Shown piece after piece: positions 7,443 to 13,127 of a DNA stretch of 16,112 nt. The notes beneath the pieces were generated by a model, which saw only the letters and a program-made list of their open reading frames with translations, made no database searches and was not told the DNA's origin. The stretch is from Candidatus Bathyarchaeota archaeon. GTDB lineage: Archaea; Thermoproteota; Bathyarchaeia; RBG-16-48-13; GCA-020355125. Location of the stretch: the NCBI GenBank assembly GCA_030671165.1, contig DAOVAG010000005.1, positions 1 to 16,112 on the forward strand. Reading direction: 5' to 3'. The first letter of the stretch is position 1; the number at the start of each line of letters is the position of its first letter. Made by a program: the position numbers and the translations under genes.

Positions 7443-7843
7443 AGTTTCTTCAACATATTTTCTGTAAATATTTGGTCAACACACGGTAATCCCGTGACGG
7501 CATACAATTTGTCATTCTTTATTTTGTTCGTTTTAGGTCGGTGCCTAATTTCCACGTTTTCCTGACCGTTCTTCAGTAACTGTTTCGCTGCTGTGACTAG
7601 AACTAGGTAAGTATCATTGTACTCTAGGGTTTGGACGAAGGATATGTTGCCTTGGACGAGGGCGAAGAGAGCGCTATTGAGAGATTCTGGGGTGATTCTA
7701 CGGAATTTTCTGAGAAATTCCATGTATTCCTCAATTAAAAGGAACGATTTAAGGCAAGTCCACTTCATTCTGATTAGCTTGTCAAACAGAAATCTCTGGT
7801 TTAAGGTTCCAACCAGATTATAAGAGTTTTTCTCCGTCACCAC
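7439..7843 (-). CDS. Hypothetical protein, first gene of a three-gene cluster
   Basis: A 134-residue protein, mostly helical by eye: LNQRFLFDKLIRMKW, CLKSFLLIEEYMEFLRKFRR and PESLNSALFALVQGN, then a strand pair FVQTLEYNDTYLVLVTAAKQLL and a basic linker RHRPKTNKIKNDK. No known motif was recognised. The start is GTG 7843, with GGAG at 7849-7852 well spaced upstream; the adjacent GTG 7840 is also possible. The stop overlaps the next start (ATGA), which implies co-translation. The leader holds a small stem-loop at 7855-7868. Candidate box A sequences lie about 70 bases further upstream on the minus strand (TTATAATTC near 7915-7923). The preceding UPF0148 gene ends 220 bases away, so read-through cannot be excluded. 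Confidence 0.65.
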   Translation of the reverse strand: MVTEKNSYNLVGTLNQRFLFDKLIRMKWTCLKSFLLIEEYMEFLRKFRRITPESLNSALFALVQGNISFVQTLEYNDTYLVLVTAAKQLLKNGQENVEIRHRPKTNKIKNDKLYAVTGLPCVDQIFTENMLKKL

Positions 7844-7854
7844 ATCTTCTCCAA

Positions 7855-7868
7855 GGAGGGAAACCTCC
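7855..7868 (-). promoter_or_regulatory. Stem-loop in the leader of the unknown operon
   Basis: The minus strand reads GGAGGTTTCCCTCC, a perfect 5-bp G/C stem with a 4-base loop, ending two bases before the presumed Shine-Dalgarno GGAG (7852-7849). The CCTCC arm could also pair with a Shine-Dalgarno sequence, so it might influence translation of the first gene. On the plus strand it reads as a GAAA tetraloop hairpin but no plus-strand gene precedes it. Confidence 0.4.
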
Positions 7869-8063
7869 GACGTTAAGAGTTTTTAATCATATCTCAGCTC
7901 CAAGCCTATTCAATAGAATTATAATGTTTTTCCTTTCTTGTTAGCTACTTATCTTAAATCAACAGAGATATGGGCCTATTTTCGACGTCATTCGAGAACA
8001 AGGACGCCAAAGACAGTCCTTCTTCTACTTTATATCCCTTCATTTTCTTAGATTGCCGCACAC

Positions 8064-8417
8064 CTAGACCTGTTGCCTTTTCTTTACTTTTTCCAACACA
8101 TCAAGCCACATTGCTAGCATTCTACCATACGCTTCCATCTTTAAAACGTCCTTTTCTCCTCTCACACGTTCACTGATTTCTTGAAGGACATACAACACCG
8201 TAGTTTCTACAGAACTAAGAAGTTCTGATCGAGAGAAATCGGGGATTTTTTCTCCTGCTTTCACGATTACAACACGTTTATCGCATTTTGGACAACGGAT
8301 TTCATCTTGAAGTTTGAAGAGAGGAGAACCACATTGGGGACAGTGCTCAAAGAGCATGGTAGCTCCAGACTTTAACATATCAGCCATACGCTTAATGGAT
8401 TCCTTGTCGCCACTCAT
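8064..8417 (-). CDS. UPF0148 / Sjogren-scleroderma autoantigen 1-like zinc-ribbon protein
   Basis: A 117-residue protein with the family layout: an N-terminal helix (KRMADMLKSGATML), a zinc ribbon with HCPQCG and RCPKC (Cys26, 29, 42, 45), then a charged helical C-terminus. MADMLKSGATMLFEHCPQCG is a hallmark of the archaeal UPF0148 group related to human autoantigen p27. The biochemical role is unknown; the ribbon suggests structural zinc and binding of nucleic acid or protein. A minus-strand TATA-like TTATATTA about 30-38 bases before the ATG suggests its own promoter and a very short leader. The start is the first ATG and fits the family. Confidence 0.85.
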   Translation of the reverse strand: MSGDKESIKRMADMLKSGATMLFEHCPQCGSPLFKLQDEIRCPKCDKRVVIVKAGEKIPDFSRSELLSSVETTVLYVLQEISERVRGEKDVLKMEAYGRMLAMWLDVLEKVKKRQQV

Positions 8418-8744
8418 CGTAATTTCACTAGTTACTAAGATAAGAATAATATAACTAAAGCCTTTCCGAAAGAATAAACACGATCAACTCATTAGTAATG
8501 GTCCTTTAGCTCGAGGTAAAGGTTTCGAGGAAAGTACGTTGAAAGGAAATCGTAGGCGTTAAATCAATAATCGACACACGGTTTTATTTACAATAATAAA
8601 CGGTGTTAAAGAATTAAACGGGCCTTCGTGTAACTTCTATGGCTCTTTAATAGATAAATACGTATGTATTTTTTTCGCCTGTATTTACTGACGTCTATCA
8701 TATTATCAGTATCTAGTGGCTTGGAGGAGAGAGTAGAAAAAACA
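8418..8744. other. 327-base intergenic region
   Basis: No convincing gene was found. The UPF0147 transcript (-) can end in the T run just after its stop (A run 8738-8743 on plus). An imperfect inverted repeat lies at 8576-8606 (ACACGGTTTTATT / AATAAACGGTGT). At 8656-8675 a small hairpin, AAATAC-GTAT-GTATTT, is followed by T residues on plus, with no plus-strand gene to end. The right-to-left promoter of UPF0148 occupies about 8445-8455. A 31-codon minus ORF of basic composition is present but unconvincing. Confidence 0.5.
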
Positions 8745-9023
8745 TCACTCTTTAATTACTTCAAGCATCGAAACGATGTTCCATATTCGGGTTCTTGAGT
8801 AGGGCGGCATGTTCGGGTCTTGACTGATATCATCCAAAATGTTTATCGCTTGAGCAGCTCGAACCGCTTGGCTTTGATCACTGATCTCTAACATCTTACA
8901 GGCATCATTAGCTGCTCGTCTTATGTTCCTTGGAGTAGTTCTATCTTCGCCAATGAGGGATAAAATTGATTTTGCTTGATTTATTCTTTCGTCGTAGTCT
9001 TGATTTTTACGTTTTTGAGGCAT
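8745..9023 (-). CDS. UPF0147 family protein
   Basis: A 92-residue helical protein typical of archaeal UPF0147: SILSLIGEDRTTPRNIRRAANDACK, a middle AVRAAQAINILDDISQDPNMPPYSRTRIWNIVSMLE, and a short acidic end. Function is unknown. I chose ATG 9023 (MPQKRKNQ); the frame is open three codons further to a TTG at 9032, but AAAGGG about 9 bases upstream of the ATG and the usual family N-terminus favour the ATG. It lies 89 bases downstream of the IMPase-like gene and could be its operon partner, although TATA-like strings in the gap allow a separate promoter. Confidence 0.88.
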   Translation of the reverse strand: MPQKRKNQDYDERINQAKSILSLIGEDRTTPRNIRRAANDACKMLEISDQSQAVRAAQAINILDDISQDPNMPPYSRTRIWNIVSMLEVIKE

Positions 9024-9112
9024 ATACAACAACCCTTTCCAATATGTAATGGTGCTTAGTCTAAATACAACTCAAGGGAAGTTAAATAAGGGTTTTGTGG
9101 CAACCCCTCTGT

Positions 9113-9943
9113 TTACCTGTTGTTATGATTAACCCTAAGTTTTTTGAGTATGTTATTGCAGAGAAGCAGATTAGATGTGGCGAGAATGGACGCGGTAGAG
9201 GGACCTTTTAGCGCTATGTTAAGGGGGAGTCCAGAAAACGTTACACTTTGACCTCCTGCTTCTGCTAATATTAACTTAGCCGCAGCTAAATCCGTTGCTC
9301 TAGCTGCCCCCCGCAAGTCGATGAAAGCGTCTAAAGCGCCAGAGGCTATATAACACAGCTCCAATGCAGTGGATCCTAAGACACGTATTTTTTTAGAATT
9401 GGCTAGAATTGGAGTGAGTCTTCGTATTTGTTTTTCCCGATCGCATTGATAGCCTAACTCAAAACTTATCATGGCGTTTCGAAGGGTGGTGACCGATGAC
9501 GTTTTCAATCTTTTCTTATCTTGGAAGGCGCCTCTTCCTTTCTCTGCGAGAAATATCGTGTTCCTCGAAAAATCCATTACGAGACCCATTTGAACATCCT
9601 TTAGATGAGGGCCTTCTGCGAAGGCTAGGGACGTTGCGACGAAGGGAAGACCATGAACAGCGTTTGTGGTTCCGTCAATTCCATCAATGATGACATAACC
9701 ACTACTTTCCCCTTCCCCAAGCCTTTTAATACCACATTCCTCGCTCACAAGAACACAGGACACCCCCCTGTCTTCTAAGGTCTTTATGACGATTTCTTCG
9801 GCGAGAACGTCAATCATCTTGGAGACGTCTCCTCCAGCACCTCTTCCCAAAGTCTTTCCCCCCTTTTCAGAACCAAACAGCGGCTTAACCTTTTCACAGA
9901 TTTCCCAAGCCGCACACTCAAACAGGCGAAGCCAATCTATCAC
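9113..9943 (-). CDS. Inositol monophosphatase / fructose-1,6-bisphosphatase family enzyme
   Basis: A 276-residue Mg-dependent, Li-sensitive-type phosphatase of the IMPase fold; archaeal members often hydrolyse both inositol-1-phosphate and fructose-1,6-bisphosphate. Metal ligands are visible: Glu68/Glu69 in SEEC, Asp87 and Asp90 in IDGIDGTTN, and Asp218 in RATDLAAA. The usual DPxDGT motif has Gly88 instead of Pro, which keeps both Asp residues but may alter the loop. RGAARATDLAAAKLILAEAGG is the typical C-terminal motif and resembles the archaeal dual-function form. The start is GTG 9943 with GAGGG five bases before it. It is divergent from the tRNA gene. Which substrate is used cannot be decided from sequence; an FBPase role would fit gluconeogenesis alongside enolase. 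Confidence 0.88.
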   Translation of the reverse strand: MIDWLRLFECAAWEICEKVKPLFGSEKGGKTLGRGAGGDVSKMIDVLAEEIVIKTLEDRGVSCVLVSEECGIKRLGEGESSGYVIIDGIDGTTNAVHGLPFVATSLAFAEGPHLKDVQMGLVMDFSRNTIFLAEKGRGAFQDKKRLKTSSVTTLRNAMISFELGYQCDREKQIRRLTPILANSKKIRVLGSTALELCYIASGALDAFIDLRGAARATDLAAAKLILAEAGGQSVTFSGLPLNIALKGPSTASILATSNLLLCNNILKKLRVNHNNR

Positions 9944-10056
9944 ACGAAATCCCTCTAAAAAATAAACTCTACTTGCAACTTATTTAAGGAACACCCACAC
10001 TGAACATAATGTGACAAAACATGAGGGCTTATCACCTCGTAAAAAACGTGTAAAAA

Positions 10057-10078
10057 AAATAAAATTGAGGGTATTTAA
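10057..10078 (+). promoter_or_regulatory. Putative tRNA promoter
   Basis: AAATAAAAT at 10057-10065 is a box A candidate centred about 28 bases before the tRNA, the usual archaeal spacing. A second TATA-like TATTTAA at 10072-10078 is too close to the tRNA unless the precursor starts inside the gene. The 147-base gap also carries the IMPase gene's promoter on the other strand. Confidence 0.4.
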
Positions 10079-10090
10079 CACAATCGCGTT

Positions 10091-10178
10091 GCAGGGGTCT
10101 CCCAGTCTGGTCAAAGGAGCAGGGCTCAGGACCCTGTCGCGTAGGCGTTCGTGGGTTCGAATCCCACCCCCTGCACCA
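10091..10178 (+). tRNA. tRNA-Leu (anticodon CAG)
   Basis: A complete class II tRNA. Acceptor GCAGGGG (10091-10097) pairs with CCCCTGC (10168-10174). D arm TCC/GGA surrounds loop CAGTCTGGTCAAA. Anticodon stem CAGGG/CCCTG encloses CTCAGGA, with anticodon CAG at 10127-10129, reading CUG leucine codons. A long variable arm (10137-10150; CGC-GTAG-GCG) and T arm GTGGG-TTCGAAT-CCCAC follow. Discriminator A is at 10175 and the CCA tail is encoded at 10176-10178. No intron is present. It is a single gene, convergent with the TatD gene. Confidence 0.97.
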
Positions 10179-10281
10179 GAACATTTTAACATAAAGGTCT
10201 AACATTAACGTAGTACCCTCTTAGCTTTAAATGAAGAAAACTTTTCTGTTCTCAGGGTTCAACCTATTAGCTGATGATTCA

Positions 10282-10312
10282 AGTATTTTTTGATTAAAAT
10301 ACTCAGAAAAAA
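10282..10312. terminator. Hairpin and T run between tRNA and TatD gene
   Basis: AGTATTTT (10282-10289) and AAAATACT (10296-10303) form an 8-bp stem with a 6-base loop. Six A residues at 10307-10312 give a T run on the minus strand just after the TatD stop. The hairpin lies between the tRNA and the convergent TatD gene, so it may end either transcript. Confidence 0.45.
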
Positions 10313-10319
10313 CACCCCT

Positions 10320-11102
10320 TTATAAATTGATGTTAAAGAATTCTGTCGCATTGTGTGTCGTCTGGTAATCCACAGCTTCTAAATCCAATTTTTTTATCTC
10401 GGCAATTTTCTCTGCCACAAGGCGGATTGCAGTAGGATTGTTTCGTACGACGTTTTTAGGCTTTATGTTCCCATCTTCGCCTATTCCAAGCCAGGGAGAA
10501 TCTGTTTCCAGCATAATCTGTTCAAGTGGACAGTCGCGAACAACCTTTTTCACGGTTTTGCTCCTCAGAAGTAGTGTATTCACGGAAATAAGCCAACCGT
10601 TCTCAATCACGCGGTTCAATAAGGAACGATTAGTAAACATATGCATTTGTACTGCTCTTGCTTTCTGTTCTTCTAAGACGTTAATTACGTCCTCCGTAGC
10701 TTTACGGCTATGTACGACCAACGGTAGCTGGAGTTGCTCAGCCAACGCTATTAATCTTAAAAATAATTGTTTTTGTTTCTCCTGTTCCTTAGGGTCCGTT
10801 ATCCAATTGTAGTCGAGACCGGTTTCGCCAATCGCCACGAGACTCTTTTTTTGTAGTCGTATAGCCTCTAGGTACTCCTCGAGATTTCTATCATTGACTT
10901 CCTTTACATATCTTGGGTGCAGGCTTGCACACGCAAAAATAAAGCCTTGGTTTTCTCTAACAAGTTGCATAGTTACATCAAAATTCTCAGGGTTAGCACA
11001 GCAGGTGACTACAGCATTTAAATGGTGTTTACATTTTTTGATTATTCGGTCTCGATCTATATTGTAATCAGGTTGCCCAAGATGGCAATGTGTGTCGATC
11101 AT
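10320..11102 (-). CDS. tatD: TatD family metal-dependent hydrolase / deoxyribonuclease
   Basis: A 260-residue TIM-barrel enzyme of the amidohydrolase superfamily; characterised TatD proteins are Mg-dependent 3'-5' exonucleases acting on damaged or single-stranded DNA. Metal ligands are all present: His5 and His7 in DTHCHL, Glu93 in GETGLDY, His131 in VVHSRKA, His154 in QMHMF and Asp201 in ETDSPWL, matching the three TatD signature regions. Family members usually have about 250-270 residues. ATG 11102 follows GGGAG at a good distance. A TATA-like GTTTATAAGG lies at 11125-11134. The gene stands alone, 122 bases from the next gene. Substrate is inferred from the family; some members act on other phosphodiesters. 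Confidence 0.92.
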   Translation of the reverse strand: MIDTHCHLGQPDYNIDRDRIIKKCKHHLNAVVTCCANPENFDVTMQLVRENQGFIFACASLHPRYVKEVNDRNLEEYLEAIRLQKKSLVAIGETGLDYNWITDPKEQEKQKQLFLRLIALAEQLQLPLVVHSRKATEDVINVLEEQKARAVQMHMFTNRSLLNRVIENGWLISVNTLLLRSKTVKKVVRDCPLEQIMLETDSPWLGIGEDGNIKPKNVVRNNPTAIRLVAEKIAEIKKLDLEAVDYQTTHNATEFFNINL

Positions 11103-11224
11103 AGCTTTACTCCCTTTAATTTACCTTATAAACTTGAAGCAAGCTACTTTCTAACGTTTTGTTTATGAAGCTAATCAGCTAACAGGTAACGCCAGTCAAA
11201 GTCTTCCGATTTTGGTTTCCTTTC

Positions 11225-11650
11225 CTAGCTTGAGAGTCTACGCATTAAAACTCCAATGCTTACGACGCTTACACTAACGATGGAAACAATCAGGAATTTT
11301 GCTAGAGACGAGAGGTCTGTTAAACTCAAAAGTAGGACACCAATGCCCTCAAGAAAGCCGGTTATAATTCTCAACCGGTTAGTGCTTTCTCTAAGACCAA
11401 CGACCTGCGTCATCCAATCGACAACAGCTGGGAGGGCAAACATAATGGCGAGGATAAATCCAGTTTTGATTGGAATAACAATGCTTGAAAAGGACATAAA
11501 AAGGGGCGTCGACAAGCTTTTAAAAAAAATAAACCCTAAGACGACACCGGAACATCGTGCACAAAGTCGTAGTTTTTTTCCAAAGGCATGGATTGTAAAC
11601 CAATGGCTGTGAGCAAGCAATGGTTCCCAACGAAGCAAAACCGTGTTCAA
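11225..11650 (-). CDS. DUF2085 small membrane protein
   Basis: An integral membrane protein of about 141 residues with DUF2085 hallmarks: FGKKLRLCARCSG near the N-terminus, ALPAVVDWMTQ in the middle and GLRESTNRLRIITGFLEG before the last hydrophobic segments. Three or four membrane helices are apparent. The conserved Cys pair suggests a redox or metal role, but function is unknown. The frame is open to a TTG at 11674 inside the upstream gene. I prefer TTG 11650 because AGGATAAGG directly precedes it and it starts two bases after the upstream stop; TTG 11638 is also possible, and no ATG occurs before the conserved part. The spacing implies co-translation with the zinc-ribbon gene. Confidence 0.8.
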   Translation of the reverse strand: MNTVLLRWEPLLAHSHWFTIHAFGKKLRLCARCSGVVLGFIFFKSLSTPLFMSFSSIVIPIKTGFILAIMFALPAVVDWMTQVVGLRESTNRLRIITGFLEGIGVLLLSLTDLSSLAKFLIVSIVSVSVVSIGVLMRRLSS

Positions 11651-11652
11651 CC

Positions 11653-12174
11653 TTATCCTAATGTCGCACCGCAATAGGGGCAGGTCTTGAAGTCCGGTCT
11701 CATATCTTTACCACAGGATGGGCAGACCTTTGTATTCGAACTCAGAATCTTAACGGGCATCTTTGCCTTGAAGTTCTGTACCAAAGACCTCGCGTTTCCT
11801 TGATAGGTTGCTTTGATTGTTGTTCCGCCTTCTTCTACTTCTGTTAACTCAAAAGACAGGTTTCCAGCTTGGTCGTCTTTCAATCTATAGAGTCTAGGGG
11901 AAACATCTTGGTCGACAACGAAATTTTGAGGAGTTCTACGGGAAAGGAACGAAAGACGACTTTTCGTTCTTTTTACTGCCATTTTATCACGCCAATCATC
12001 TGTTTCCTTGACGATTGCGTCGTAGGCTTCCTGTATTCCATAAGTTACATACCATGAATCCGATTCAGTAGTCGGTTCAGACCGACCTCCTCCACCTTGA
12101 CCGCGCATCATCATCGGTAGCATACAACACAGTAATAGAGGCAAGAGCGATCCAAGGTCACCCAAACCTGCCAT
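11653..12174 (-). CDS. Zinc-ribbon protein with hydrophobic N-terminus
   Basis: A 173-residue protein. The N-terminus (residues 4-23) is hydrophobic and Leu/Met rich (LLPLLLCCMLPMMMRGQ), then a Gly-rich linker, an amphipathic region, a probable beta-rich domain (LYRLKDDQAGNLSFELTEVE) and a C-terminal zinc ribbon with Cys151, 154, 165 and 168 (CPSCGK...CPYCG). The N-terminal stretch is short for a transmembrane helix and has two Cys. ATG 12174 follows AGGGGGG about ten bases upstream. The first third of the gene is duplicated upstream as a separate ORF (see 12096-12247). It is coupled to the DUF2085 gene below it. Function is unknown; membrane attachment is inferred. Confidence 0.8.
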   Translation of the reverse strand: MAGLGDLGSLLPLLLCCMLPMMMRGQGGGGRSEPTTESDSWYVTYGIQEAYDAIVKETDDWRDKMAVKRTKSRLSFLSRRTPQNFVVDQDVSPRLYRLKDDQAGNLSFELTEVEEGGTTIKATYQGNARSLVQNFKAKMPVKILSSNTKVCPSCGKDMRPDFKTCPYCGATLG

Positions 12175-12247
12175 ATCAGCAACCCCCCTGATCTTGACCG
12201 CGAATCATCATCGGTAGCATACAACACACTGACAGAGGCAAAGGCGA
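12096..12247 (-). repeat. 55-bp direct duplication of a gene start
   Basis: Bases 12096-12150, coding for the N-terminal hydrophobic segment of the zinc-ribbon protein, are repeated at 12193-12247 with 49 of 55 identities by hand alignment and no gaps. The offset is 97 bases. The match covers codons for CCMLPMM-RGQ and preceding Leu/Pro residues, and the repeat keeps the same reading direction. Confidence 0.85.
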
Positions 12248-12301
12248 GACAAGCCTAAACAAAACTGCAACGTTAAATGACAATATTTCAAGGCCTCTCA
12301 T
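12176..12301 (-). CDS. 41-codon upstream ORF, partial paralog of the next gene
   Basis: ATG at 12301 opens a 41-codon frame whose C-terminal half is VSPLPLSVCCMLPMMIRGQ, matching the N-terminus of the next gene. It stops with TGA at 12176-12178, one base before that gene's ATG. A candidate promoter lies at 12337-12345, so it would be transcribed first. The AGGGGGG that serves the downstream gene lies within its last codons. It may be a real small hydrophobic protein, a regulatory upstream ORF, or a pseudogene scar left by duplication; the sequence does not decide between them. Confidence 0.4.
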   Translation of the reverse strand: MRGLEILSFNVAVLFRLVSPLPLSVCCMLPMMIRGQDQGGC

Positions 12302-12336
12302 AAAATCAACAACGAAACGTAATAGTAATATTCTCC

Positions 12337-12345
12337 TATTTTAAG
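12337..12345 (-). promoter_or_regulatory. Putative box A of the zinc-ribbon/DUF2085 operon
   Basis: On the minus strand CTTAAAATA, preceded by a purine-rich GAAAG (BRE-like), lies about 36-44 bases before the upstream ORF. A start about 25 bases downstream would give an mRNA carrying the 41-codon ORF and a leader of about 140 bases for the zinc-ribbon gene. Confidence 0.4.
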
Positions 12346-12530
12346 CTTTCATCTAAAAAAACAGAATAAAAAGAGAGGTCTTTATCGCCATTATCCGAAC
12401 ACTTTTATTGATTTGAAGGTTTTATGCTTTAGTAGAAGTATATTTATCACATCTGTTCCGTAAAATCTTACTTTAGATTGAATGTGACACATCAAAATAA
12501 GAAAAATCTATCTTTCAGTTAGCTTAGTTA

Positions 12531-12788
12531 TCAACGGAATATTTTTCGAGCATGGTAGTTCTCCCTAACTTTTTGTGCCGTCATCCATTTATGACAGAAC
12601 GGGCATTGAACGAGGGCGTTTTCTTGGAGGAGAAAGAGGTCTGAAACGAATTCAAGTTTACAGTGGGGACATTCTAGCGACTGATTAGGATTGATATGTA
12701 TGGATAAAATCACAGCTACCATTACGCCGATTAGGATGACAAAGACGATAACGATGGGAAACATGGTTTCATTTAGAGTGAGAGGCAT
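12531..12788 (-). CDS. Small membrane-anchored zinc-ribbon protein
   Basis: An 85-residue protein with one transmembrane helix at about 9-31 (MFPIVIVFVILIGVMVAVILSIHI) and a soluble zinc ribbon with Cys40, 43, 62 and 65 (CPHC...CPFC). By charge it looks tail-in-cytoplasm, but topology is inference. The C-terminus is basic (KVRENYHARKIFR). No family was recognised. A minus-strand box A candidate GGATAAAAG at about 12807-12815 is some 20-27 bases before ATG 12788, suggesting a leaderless transcript and a single-gene unit. Confidence 0.7.
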   Translation of the reverse strand: MPLTLNETMFPIVIVFVILIGVMVAVILSIHINPNQSLECPHCKLEFVSDLFLLQENALVQCPFCHKWMTAQKVRENYHARKIFR

Positions 12789-13127
12789 ACTAATTTAAGA
12801 GTTCTTCTTTTATCCTAAGCTTGCTTGAAGCAGACTTTTCACGATTCTCTTTGGTATACACAAGGAGTACGTCTACACAGGTTATTTTGTAATGGAGGTC
12901 TGTCTTAATACTGTAACAGCAGTCTAGAGGTTCGCTTTGAATTAGTAGATAAATTAGACTCGGCTGGTAGTGTGTAAATTCAATCCAGAGAGAAACATGT
13001 ATAACGGGTTACGGAACTTTTTTTACAGCGGTTATGAAAGCTTTCGGTCACGAGGTCGATAACGACTAAGTACACCCTAGCTAGAGAGACATTTTCGCGT
13101 TAATATATGGCTTAATGTCTATGAAGT
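12789..13127. other. 339-base intergenic region downstream of enolase
   Basis: No gene or convincing structure was found. The region holds the promoter of the small zinc-ribbon gene (about 12800-12815) and a homopolymer tract at 13018-13024 (T on plus). No clear hairpin terminator for enolase was seen. No tRNA or C/D-box pattern was recognised. Confidence 0.5.

Noticed and set aside
7617..7823. Plus-strand frame opposite the 134-residue unknown gene
   Set aside because: Fully nested in the minus-strand gene, with no start signal; the minus frame has a Shine-Dalgarno and coupling to its neighbours.
8585..8700. 31-codon basic minus-strand ORF upstream of UPF0148
   Set aside because: Very short, no ribosome binding site, and composition skewed to Arg, Lys, Tyr and Ile; not enough to call a gene.
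9980..10202. Open frames on both strands across the tRNA region (70 and 63 codons)
   Set aside because: They overlap the complete tRNA-Leu. GGGIRTHERLRD-like translations are a familiar artefact of reading a tRNA-Leu gene on the wrong strand.
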